This document shows, piece by piece, positions 25,638 to 32,791 of a DNA stretch of 64,000 nt; the first letter of the stretch is position 1, and every line of letters begins with the position of its first letter. Under the pieces are notes generated by a model that made no database searches, was not told the DNA's origin, and saw nothing but the letters and a program-made list of their open reading frames with translations. The DNA is from JAWKUK01 sp964402175 (lineage in GTDB: Bacteria; Planctomycetota; UBA1135; GCA-002686595). The stretch lies in assembly GCA_964402175.1 (NCBI GenBank), contig CAYOBN010000021.1, forward strand, positions 5,841 through 69,840, read 5' to 3'. The translations under genes were made by a program, and so were the position numbers.

Positions 25638-25725
25638 GCCCGGGTGGCGGAATTGGTAGACGCGCAAGGTTCAGGTCCTTGTTTCCGCTAAGGAAGTGGG
25701 GGTTCGAGTCCCCCCCCGGGCACCA
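25638..25725 (+). tRNA. tRNA-Leu (CAG)
   Basis: An 88-nt class II tRNA with encoded CCA (25723-25725). The acceptor stem pairs 25638-25644 with 25715-25721. The anticodon loop TTCAGGT between CAAGG and CCTTG gives anticodon CAG. The long variable arm (TTTCCGCTAAGGAAG) is typical of tRNA-Leu. It reads CUG codons. Confidence 0.95.
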
Positions 25726-25748
25726 CGGTCGCTGACCGTGTCGGCAGC

Positions 25749-25783
25749 AGGGCCCCGCCGGCGCGCAGCGCTGTCGGGGCCCT
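25749..25783 (+). terminator. hairpin downstream of tRNA-Leu(CAG)
   Basis: A 9-bp stem (AGGGCCCCG at 25749-25757 with 25775-25783) is extended by flanking CAGC/GCTG pairing. It lies 24 bp after the tRNA. There is no long T-run, so its terminator role is inferred from position. Confidence 0.4.
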
Positions 25784-25802
25784 GGTGTTGCTGCAGGGCT
25801 CA

Positions 25803-25857
25803 GCTCGGACAGGGCACTGCTCGAGCGCAGCCTCGAGGGCGCAGGGCGCTGCCGCGC
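25803..25857. repeat. 55-bp contig-end duplicate, left copy (gap 2)
   Basis: The 55 bases before the second N run are identical to 25958-26012 after it. This is the same length as at gap 1, which points to an assembler k-mer of 55. The segment contains two CTCGAG sites and is rich in GC repeats, which may have broken the graph. Confidence 0.9.
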
Positions 25858-25957
25858 NNNNNNNNNNNNNNNNNNNNNNNNNNNNNNNNNNNNNNNNNNN
25901 NNNNNNNNNNNNNNNNNNNNNNNNNNNNNNNNNNNNNNNNNNNNNNNNNNNNNNNNN

Positions 25958-26012
25958 GCTCGGACAGGGCACTGCTCGAGCGCAGCCTCGAGGGCGCAGG
26001 GCGCTGCCGCGC
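25958..26012. repeat. 55-bp contig-end duplicate, right copy (gap 2)
   Basis: Exact second copy of 25803-25857, beginning at the first base after the N run. Confidence 0.9.
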
Positions 26013-26141
26013 GCGCCTGAGCCCACGGAACTGCTCTGCGCGCCCGCGGCGCGCTGCAAACCGCGCGCATGGGCGCGCGGGCCCACGCATCCCGTGACGA
26101 TCTCGTGCTCCGGCCCCCCCGCAGGGGCTCCCGGGCCGAGC

Positions 26142-27185
26142 TCAGAAGCCGGCGCCGCCCGGCGCGCGGTAGACGAGGATGGCGTGTTTGCCCATCTCGT
26201 CGGGGAGCTCGTGCTCCATCACGGTGTCGAGCTTGAAGCCGAGGCGCTCGGCCTCGCGCTCCGCCGCCCGCACCTCGCGGCCCCAGGAGCTGCCCTTGTA
26301 CATCACGAGGTCCTGCAGGGCGTGGCGCACCTTACGCAGCGTCCGGATGTTCTCGCGGATCGACGACACGGCGCGGATGACGACCAGGTCGACGCGCTCG
26401 CGCGCGAGGAAGTCCTCGGCGCGCTCCGCCACGACGCGCACGTTGCGCAGGCCGAGCTTCGCGACGACCTCTTCGAGGAACTTCGCCTTCTTCTGGATCG
26501 ACTCGCACAGCACCACCGAGCACATCGGCTCGGCGAGGGCGATCGGGATGCCCGGGAAGCCGCCCCCGCTGCCGAGGTCGAGCACGCGGCGCGCCATCAG
26601 CGGCACGATGCGGGTGATGCGCCAGGAGTCGAGGTAATGCTTCACCGCCATCTCCTTCGGGTCGACGATGGCGGTCAGGTTCATGACCCGGTTCGTCTCG
26701 AGGACCGCGAGGGCGTGGCGGGCGAACTGCGCGAGCAGCGCCGCGTCGACGTCCTCCTGGCCCGCGAAGGCCTCCTCGAGGGCCTTCAGCATCTTCTTCT
26801 CGGTCGGGACGGGGGTGTCCGGATGGGCGACCTCCTCGTCCTCGTCGGCGACCTTGCGCTTCTTCGCCGCAGGGGCCTTGCGGCCCCCGCCGCCCCCCCC
26901 ACCGTCTTCGTCGTCGCCGGCGTCGTCGTCCTCGGCTTCGTCCTCGTCGTCGCCCTCGAGGTCATCGACGTAGTCGTCGTCGAGCACCGGCCCGAGGTCG
27001 TCGAACTCCGCACCGGCCGCGGGCAGGGCGAGGTCGGGCGGGAGCAGGCCCGGCTTCAGGATGTCCGCCAAGCCTGGGTCCAGCCCGCGGCTGGGGTCAG
27101 CCGAGGCGCCCTCGGCGGGCTCGTCAGGGGGTCCGGAGCTGCCGGCCGACTTGCGCGGCCCTTCGTCGTCTGCGTGTTCGAACAT
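26142..27185 (-). CDS. rsmG: 16S rRNA (guanine-N7) methyltransferase RsmG with acidic N-terminal extension
   Basis: The C-terminal ~215 residues are a normal RsmG (GidB), which methylates G527 of 16S rRNA using S-adenosylmethionine. The SAM-binding motif VLDLGSGGGFPGIPIALAEP is near residues 198-217; NLTAIVDPKEMAVKHYLDS and DLVVIRAVSSIRENIR are also typical. From ATG 27185 the protein is 347 aa, so ~130 residues precede the enzyme core. They are strongly acidic (LDDDYVDDLEGDDEDEAEDD), with a run of glycines and a short basic patch (KKRK). An internal start would remove this part, but the frame keeps biased coding composition throughout. Confidence 0.9.
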   Translation of the reverse strand: MFEHADDEGPRKSAGSSGPPDEPAEGASADPSRGLDPGLADILKPGLLPPDLALPAAGAEFDDLGPVLDDDYVDDLEGDDEDEAEDDDAGDDEDGGGGGGGRKAPAAKKRKVADEDEEVAHPDTPVPTEKKMLKALEEAFAGQEDVDAALLAQFARHALAVLETNRVMNLTAIVDPKEMAVKHYLDSWRITRIVPLMARRVLDLGSGGGFPGIPIALAEPMCSVVLCESIQKKAKFLEEVVAKLGLRNVRVVAERAEDFLARERVDLVVIRAVSSIRENIRTLRKVRHALQDLVMYKGSSWGREVRAAEREAERLGFKLDTVMEHELPDEMGKHAILVYRAPGGAGF

Positions 27186-27225
27186 GCGCTCCGGGACGTT
27201 CCGCGGGTGCCAGGCCCGCGAGGGG

Positions 27226-27302
27226 TGGCAGGGCAGGAGGGACTCGAACCCCCAACCTACTGATTTGGAATCAGTCGCTCTACCGATTCGAGCTACTGCC
27301 CT
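27226..27302 (-). tRNA. tRNA-Trp (CCA)
   Basis: A 77-nt cloverleaf including an encoded 3' CCA (27226-27228). The acceptor stem pairs AGGGCAG (27296-27302) with 27230-27236, and the discriminator is G as expected for tRNA-Trp. The anticodon loop TTCCAAA between ACTGA and TCAGT gives CCA. It lies upstream of rsmG on the same strand. Confidence 0.94.
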
Positions 27303-27490
27303 ACGTGCGAGGGCGGGGAAGGTACCCGCTGGGACCCCGCCCCGCAACACACAAGGCCGTTTCCTGCGCTGGGGCAGCGGCGCGGGCCCGCGCAACTGGC
27401 CCCTTGGCTCGCCCGCCGGGGCGGCGCTAGCATGCGCGGCGCAGCGTCCGCCCCGGTCCCTGGGTGTGCGCCACCCGAGCACCGCACCCC

Positions 27491-29278
27491 ATGAGTCGCC
27501 CTGAGTCCGCCGGATCGAGCCCTCGCAAGTCCCGCCCCGGGCAGGGCGGCGGGCAGCGGTCCGCCCCCGGTCGCCGTTCCGGGAAAGGATCCGGGAAAGG
27601 CGGCGCCGCCCAAGGCGCGCGCTCCGGCGGTGCACCGGCAGCCGGTGCCGGGTCCCGGGGGTCCAAACGCGGCCGCAGCGCCACGCACGGGCGCCACCGC
27701 GGCGGCGCGGAGCGGGCGCAGCCCGCGCCGGACGTCGCCTACTCCGAGCATGGCGAGCTGCTCGAGGACGAGCTCGCCGACCTCGACTTCACCGACGAGG
27801 ACTTCGCCGACTCCCCCGAGCCGGTTGACGATTCTCCGGCGCCGGTCTCCGCGGAGCGGGAGCCCCGCCGCCGAACGTCCTCCGACGCGCGGCAGTCCGG
27901 TCGGTCCTCCAGCGAGCGCGACCGCCCGCGGCGCGCGCGGCGGGACGTGCCCGCCGAAGACGTTCCGGACGGCGGCCCGAGCGCCCCGCGCCGGCGCCGC
28001 CCGCGCCCCGAGGACGGCGGCGTGCGGCTGCCCGCGACGCAGATCGACGCCGCAGACCTCGACCGCGACGCCCGCCGCGTCGTCGCGCGCCTGCACGCCC
28101 ACGGCTACGAGGCGTACTTCGTCGGCGGCTGCGTGCGCGACCTCCTGATCGGCCGCCGGCCGAAGGACTTCGACGTCGCCACCGACGCGACGCCCCAGGA
28201 GATCAAGCGCCTCTTCCGCAACGGGCGCATCATCGGCCGCCGCTTCCGCCTCGTGCACGTGTACTACGGTGACCACGTGATCGAGACCTCGACGTTCCGC
28301 GCCGCCCCGCGCCCGGGCGACGAGGACGAGGACCTGCTCATCGTCGAGGACAACGAGTACGGCACGGCGAAAGAAGACGCCCAACGCCGCGACTTCACCG
28401 TCAACGCGCTCTTCTTCGACCCCTCCGCCCACGAGCTCGTCGACCACGTCGCGGGCCTCGCCGACATCGAGCGCCGCGTCCTGCGCACGATCGGCGACCC
28501 GCTCGTGCGCTTCGCCGAGGACCCCGTGCGCATCCTGCGCGCGATCAAGTTCGCGACGCGCCTCGACTTCGAGATCGACGACGCGACGTGGGATGCGATG
28601 TGCGAGCTCTCGCCCCAGCTCGAGCGCAGCGCGCCGCCGCGGGTGCTCGAAGAGATCCTGCGCCTCCTGCGCTCCGGCAGCGCCCTCGGCGCTGTGCAGC
28701 TCATGCGCGACGCGGGCGCGCTGGAGGTCCTCCTCCCCCAGCTCGACGACTACCTCGGCGGCTACGAAGACGACCCCGACCGGGCCGAGCCCTTCTGGAA
28801 CCTGCTCGCGGCCCTCGACGGCCACGTCCAGCGCTCCCAGCGCGAGCCCTCGACCGGGTTCCTCCTCGCGACGCTCTTCGCGCACCCGTTCGAGGCGCGC
28901 CTCGGCGATCCTGGCCAGCTCGAGGATCCCCTGCGCGACCCGCAACGGGCGGCCTGGGACGTGTTGGAGCCGGTCGCGGAGCGGGCGCGGCTCGCCCGGC
29001 GCGACCTCAATGCGGCGCGCCGGATCCTGACCGCCCAGCCGCGCTTCACCCACCCGCCGGAGCGCTTCTCCCCGGTGCTGTTCGCGCGCTCGGAGGAGTT
29101 CCCGGAGGCCCTCGACCTCTTCGCGCTGCTCGCCCAGGCCCGCGGCGTCGGGCGCGACCAGGTCGAAGCCTGGCGCGACCGCCAGGCCAGGGCCATGGAG
29201 GCCCCCGCGGACGAGCTCGAGTCCGAGCGGCGCCGGACCCGCAGCCGGCGCCGGCGCAAGCGGCGCCGCCGGCGCTGA
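27491..29278 (+). CDS. pcnB: poly(A) polymerase / CCA-adding enzyme family nucleotidyltransferase with basic tails
   Basis: A 595-aa protein. The class II nucleotidyltransferase core starts near residue 190. It has GYEAYFVGGCVRDLLIGRRP, the metal-binding DFDVAT, RRFRLVHVYYGDHVIE, AQRRDFTVNALFFDP and RFAEDPVRILRAIKFATRLDF, the PcnB/Cca signatures. Poly(A) polymerase is favoured over CCA-adding enzyme because of the basic tails typical of PcnB, and because all three tRNA genes here encode CCA. The first ~185 residues are low-complexity Arg/Ser/Gly/Pro with an acidic patch. The C terminus is almost pure Arg/Lys (RRTRSRRRRKRRRRR), a likely RNA-binding tail. The start is ATG 27491 (MSRPESAG); an in-frame ATG 27 bp upstream is possible. 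Confidence 0.85.
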   Translation: MSRPESAGSSPRKSRPGQGGGQRSAPGRRSGKGSGKGGAAQGARSGGAPAAGAGSRGSKRGRSATHGRHRGGAERAQPAPDVAYSEHGELLEDELADLDFTDEDFADSPEPVDDSPAPVSAEREPRRRTSSDARQSGRSSSERDRPRRARRDVPAEDVPDGGPSAPRRRRPRPEDGGVRLPATQIDAADLDRDARRVVARLHAHGYEAYFVGGCVRDLLIGRRPKDFDVATDATPQEIKRLFRNGRIIGRRFRLVHVYYGDHVIETSTFRAAPRPGDEDEDLLIVEDNEYGTAKEDAQRRDFTVNALFFDPSAHELVDHVAGLADIERRVLRTIGDPLVRFAEDPVRILRAIKFATRLDFEIDDATWDAMCELSPQLERSAPPRVLEEILRLLRSGSALGAVQLMRDAGALEVLLPQLDDYLGGYEDDPDRAEPFWNLLAALDGHVQRSQREPSTGFLLATLFAHPFEARLGDPGQLEDPLRDPQRAAWDVLEPVAERARLARRDLNAARRILTAQPRFTHPPERFSPVLFARSEEFPEALDLFALLAQARGVGRDQVEAWRDRQARAMEAPADELESERRRTRSRRRRKRRRRR

Positions 29279-29376
29279 GCGCCCCGGTTGCGCCTCATTC
29301 CGAGACATCGACCCCCTCGGCCCAGATTTTTGGCGGCCGGGCACCCCGCGACAGCCTGGTGCGGGTAGTGTTCTCT

Positions 29377-29596
29377 GTGTGCGGTGAGGCACCGGAACCC
29401 CGGTCGCCCGTCGTCCAGCGCCCCTCCCTCCTGGGTACCCGCGGCTGTGCGGTGATCGCGGGACCCTTGCTGGCGACAGGTCCGGTCCAGTTCCAGTGTC
29501 TCCAACGCGTCAGCTTCGGCTGGCGCGCGGCGGGGACGCCCCTCCTGTCCTCGCCTCCCTCCCGCGGGGCGGCCTCAGGGCCGCCCCGTTTTTTTT
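29377..29596 (+). ncRNA. candidate structured non-coding RNA ending in an intrinsic terminator
   Basis: The gap between pcnB and the next gene folds extensively on the plus strand. A long imperfect hairpin pairs 29386-29392 with 29496-29502, 29394-29398 with 29490-29494, 29400-29403 with 29482-29485, 29410-29419 with 29469-29477 (one bulge), and 29433-29443 with 29457-29466 (one bulge). It is followed by a 9-bp UUCG-tetraloop hairpin (29506-29514 / 29519-29527) and a strong terminator. It has no obvious ORF. I could not match it to 6S, SRP or RNase P signatures. It might instead be a long leader of the following gene, but the terminator would then stop that transcript. Confidence 0.5.
29565..29596 (+). 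terminator. strong intrinsic terminator
   Basis: A perfect 10-bp GC stem (CGGGGCGGCC at 29565-29574 with 29579-29588) has a TCAG loop and is followed by eight Ts (29589-29596). It is the clearest rho-independent terminator in the window. It lies 23 bp before the ATG at 29620, so it ends the pcnB transcript or the candidate ncRNA, not the next gene. Confidence 0.9.
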
Positions 29597-29619
29597 CGTG
29601 GCCGCTTCGCGTGCATCCT

Positions 29620-30801
29620 ATGCACATGCTTCGGACCCTGATCGCGCTCAGCTTCGCTCTGGTCGCACCCGCATGGACGCAGTCCCCGGGTGCCAAGGCG
29701 CCCGCGAACCGTCAGCCTGCGACGCGCCAGCCCGCCGCAGAGACGCCCGCCGTGCGCCCCGCAGCGAACGCGCTCTCCGCTGCGGATGCAGCGCTGCTCG
29801 CGCGCTTCGAAGCGCTGGCGCCCGAGCTGCAGCGCGAAGCGGTCGAGTGGTTCGCCGCGGAGTGCGAGCGCGTCCCGACCTTCCAGCGCCAGCTCATCGA
29901 CCACGTCGTGCGCAGCCTCGGCCGCGCCACGTACGGCTGGCCGGAAGCGCCGGCACCCGCGACCTACGACCCCGCGCGCCACGCCCCCGCCCAGGTCATC
30001 CCGCGTCGCTTCGTCGACGCTGCGCAGGGCCCGCACCGCGCGGTCGTCGAGCGCCTCCTGCGCAAGGTCCCGCCGCGCGAGCTCGAACCCGCGCACACCT
30101 ACGACTGGGGCCTCGGCAGCGTCGTCGAGCTGCCCGGTGTCGAACACCTCGATCCGCGGCGCGTCGCGCGCAACGCCGTGCGGGGCATCGAGCCCCGCCT
30201 CGACCTCATCGAGGCGCTCGTGACCCAGATGCTGGACGACGGCCGCTACCGCGCCGAAGCGGGCGCCTTCCGCCACGCGTACTCCGACCGCGACGGCAAC
30301 GCCTACCGCGAAGTCACGCTGTACGACGCGTGGGCCTCCGGCGCGGACATGGAGATGCCCGACGTCGAGTGCCTCGGCATCGTGCACGACCTGGCCGACG
30401 ACTGGAAGCGCTGGGTCGCCCCGGTGCCCCCCACGCAACACCGGGCGCTGTACGGGTGGATCGGCGAGCGCTTCCTGCCCTACCACCGCGCCCGCGGGCT
30501 GCGCACGGCCCTCGCGCGCAGCTTCATCCTGGCGGATCCGGTGCAGCGCGACGCGTACGGCCCCGCCGAGGGCCGCCTGCACGCGTTCTGGGAGCGGGTC
30601 GCGTCGGACCCCGCGGCGCTCGCGCCGACCCTTCCGGATGGCGCGCGCTGGTCCGAATGGATGGACCGCGAGGGCGCCGCCGTCGACAACAACGCCGAGC
30701 TCTGGGGCAAAGCCGAGGCGCGCCGCGCCGCGCTGCGCGAGAGCCAGGCGCTCGTGCGCCGCACCTTCGAGGGGATCGTGCAGGAGCTCGAGCGGGGCTG
30801 A
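29620..30801 (+). CDS. secreted hypothetical protein
   Basis: A 393-aa protein with an N-terminal signal peptide (MHMLRTLIALSFALVAPAWTQ). An ATG at 29626 is an equally good start. After a Pro/Ala-rich linker, the body reads EALAPELQREAVEWFAAECERVPTFQRQLIDHVVRSLGRATYGWPE..., with conserved-looking Trp/Tyr/Asp positions (YSDRDGNAYREVTLYDAWASG, DLADDWKRWVAPVPP). No catalytic motif is recognisable and I do not know the family. It begins just after a strong terminator, so it needs its own promoter or read-through. Confidence 0.7.
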   Translation: MHMLRTLIALSFALVAPAWTQSPGAKAPANRQPATRQPAAETPAVRPAANALSAADAALLARFEALAPELQREAVEWFAAECERVPTFQRQLIDHVVRSLGRATYGWPEAPAPATYDPARHAPAQVIPRRFVDAAQGPHRAVVERLLRKVPPRELEPAHTYDWGLGSVVELPGVEHLDPRRVARNAVRGIEPRLDLIEALVTQMLDDGRYRAEAGAFRHAYSDRDGNAYREVTLYDAWASGADMEMPDVECLGIVHDLADDWKRWVAPVPPTQHRALYGWIGERFLPYHRARGLRTALARSFILADPVQRDAYGPAEGRLHAFWERVASDPAALAPTLPDGARWSEWMDREGAAVDNNAELWGKAEARRAALRESQALVRRTFEGIVQELERG

Positions 30802-30865
30802 GCCCCCGCGTCCGCCCGCGGAGCGCGACCCACTCGCGCTCCCACGGTGCCCGCCTCGACGCCGC

Positions 30866-30887
30866 GGCGGCGCGCAGGCGCGCCGCC
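30866..30887. terminator. GC-rich hairpin between convergent genes
   Basis: A perfect 9-bp stem (30866-30874 with 30879-30887) closes a 4-nt loop. It lies between the stop codons of convergent genes at 30801 and 30907. No T-run is present on either side; a shared terminator role is inferred from position. Confidence 0.4.
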
Positions 30888-30906
30888 CTGTGGATCGGAG
30901 TCTCGA

Positions 30907-32775
30907 CTAGCTGGCGTTGTTGCCGAACCACACCCAGAGGAGGCACTGCAGCCCCTGGCGCAGCACCGGCTCCGTGGTCTCCCAGTAGACGGCCTTGAGG
31001 AACGGCGCCACCCGCTCCGAGGCGTGCATGTGCAGGGAGCGCTCCGCCGCGTACAGCCGCTCGTGCGGGTCGCGCGCGGTGTCGCCCGCGATGTCGAGCA
31101 GGGCCTGCACCGACTCCGGCCGCATGTCCTGCCAGACGAACGAGATCAGGTCCAAGCGGCGCAGCGGATCCGTCTCGACCGCGAGGCGCTCGCGCAGCAC
31201 GGTGCGGGCTTCGGGGCCCGCGTTGTAGGCCTGGCCGACACACCACCAGTGGCCCGCGATGCCGCGCACCTCGGTCGTGCCCAGCTTCGCCCCCATGTCG
31301 AGGAGGATCTCCGCCGACTCGCGCCCGGGCACCGCGCCGAGGGCGACGAGCAGGCTGACGATCTCGTGGCCCGGGGCCCCTTCGCCCTGGCGGCGCTCGA
31401 GGAGCTGCACGAGGCGCGCGCGCGCCTGCGCCGGCGCCGTGGCCGGCAGCGCGCTCCACGCCTCGCGCGCGACGCGGATCGCGAGGTCGCGGTCCGGGAT
31501 CGAGCCCTCGAACTTCCGCAGGACCTGGTCCCACGCCTCGGGGTCGCCCTGCTTGGCGAGCGCGGCGAGGCACTCGGAGCGCACCGCGTCGTCCGTATCG
31601 GTCGCGAGCGCCCGCCGCAGGGGCTCGCGCACCTCGTCCGCCGAGATGTGCCCTTTCTCCACCGCCGCAGCCAGCAGCGTCGCTGCCAGCGTGCGCAGGC
31701 GCGGGTCGGCGTCGAGCTCGAGGACCGGGAAGATCTCGCGCGGCAGGCCCGCGCGCGCGAACGCGTTGGCCGCGTTCTGGCGCGGACCGACGAGCTCGTC
31801 GGAGAGCATCCCGCGCAGCTCCTCCAGCGCGGCGGTGTGGTGCTTGGCGTCCGGCGCCGCGGCGCTCGGCGCCAGCATGTACGCGCGCTGGCGCGGCGCG
31901 AGCCCCGCCGAGAGCTCGTAGAGCTGGTCGACGACGATCGGATCGACGGCGTCGGCGGCTTCGGCGGCCAGCGTGTCCGCCAGCGGCGAGACGGCGAGGC
32001 CGCCGACCTCGACGCGCACCTTGTCGATGTAACTCGGCACCTCGAAGTGGAAGAGCCCGAGGTCCGCGCGGCGCATCGCCGGGACCATCTTCTGCGCGGT
32101 CTCCTGGTTCGACGTCGCGAAGAACGCGTCGCGCAGCGCGGGGTAGTCCTCCGGGGTGCCGTGCTTCGCGAAGACGTAGCTGGCGCGCAGCCGCACGTCC
32201 TCGCGCGGCGACACGAGCGCCTCGCGCGCGAGCGGGAGCCCGAACGGGTCCTCGGACAGCGCGCACACGTCGAGCACGTTCAGCACGATCGCGACGCGCC
32301 AGATATCGCGCGAGGCTTCGTCGAACAAGCGGCGCAGGGGGCGCGCGGCCGGCGCGCCGATGTTCGCGAGCTCCTGCTTCGCGCGGCGCATCGGCTCGAG
32401 CTGCGCGCCGTCGTTCAGCTTGGCGGCTAGGAGCTCGACGATCGCGGACGTGTCCGCCTCGAAGGGCCGGCCGTAGGTGCAGCCCGCCAGCAGCGGCTCG
32501 ATGCGTTGGTCCGCGGCGTAGCGCTCCGCGAGCGTGAGCTCGCGCGGCGCTTCGACGGCCGAGCGGCGCAGCGCAAACCAACCGACGCCGCCGAGCACCG
32601 CGAGCGCGAGCACGAGCCCCGCTCGGCCCTGCCCCCGTTGAACCTGCCCCCGCCGGCCCTCGGCGTCGCTCGCAGGGCGCGCGCCCAGTCGCGCTCGGTT
32701 CGAGCCCAGCAGCACGGCGCGCGGGGCTCGGGGAGTGTCGGAGCTCGGGGGAGTTGCAGGGTGCATCGGTGTCAT
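30907..32775 (-). CDS. membrane-anchored HEAT-repeat-like protein
   Basis: A 622-aa protein. A basic N terminus precedes a single membrane segment (AGLVLALAVLGGVGWFAL, about residues 51-68). The rest is helical, with repeated units such as RPLRRLFDEASRDIWRVAIVLNVLDV, DVRLRASYVFAKHGTPEDYPALRDAF and DDAVRSECLAALAKQGDPEAWDQVLRKF, which have the spacing of HEAT/PBS-lyase repeats. Such arrays serve as protein-binding scaffolds. It lies 16 bp downstream of the TolC-like gene, so the two are probably co-transcribed. ATG 32766 is an alternative start. Confidence 0.75.
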   Translation of the reverse strand: MTPMHPATPPSSDTPRAPRAVLLGSNRARLGARPASDAEGRRGQVQRGQGRAGLVLALAVLGGVGWFALRRSAVEAPRELTLAERYAADQRIEPLLAGCTYGRPFEADTSAIVELLAAKLNDGAQLEPMRRAKQELANIGAPAARPLRRLFDEASRDIWRVAIVLNVLDVCALSEDPFGLPLAREALVSPREDVRLRASYVFAKHGTPEDYPALRDAFFATSNQETAQKMVPAMRRADLGLFHFEVPSYIDKVRVEVGGLAVSPLADTLAAEAADAVDPIVVDQLYELSAGLAPRQRAYMLAPSAAAPDAKHHTAALEELRGMLSDELVGPRQNAANAFARAGLPREIFPVLELDADPRLRTLAATLLAAAVEKGHISADEVREPLRRALATDTDDAVRSECLAALAKQGDPEAWDQVLRKFEGSIPDRDLAIRVAREAWSALPATAPAQARARLVQLLERRQGEGAPGHEIVSLLVALGAVPGRESAEILLDMGAKLGTTEVRGIAGHWWCVGQAYNAGPEARTVLRERLAVETDPLRRLDLISFVWQDMRPESVQALLDIAGDTARDPHERLYAAERSLHMHASERVAPFLKAVYWETTEPVLRQGLQCLLWVWFGNNAS

Positions 32776-32791
32776 GGTCTCAGGTCCGGGC

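Larger units (their letters stand above)
25726..26141. other. intergenic region with second 100-N assembly gap
   Basis: Apart from the hairpin at 25749-25783 and the N run (25858-25957) with its duplicated flanks, this contains only GC-rich sequence and no credible gene. Frames crossing it are Arg/Ala-rich and run through the Ns. Real length is about 260 bp if the flanks are merged. Confidence 0.6.

Noticed and set aside
29279..29596. 6S, SRP or RNase P RNA
   Set aside because: The conserved SRP (GGAAGCAGC) and RNase P (GAGGAAAGTCC) cores are absent, and the loop layout does not fit 6S closely enough to name it.
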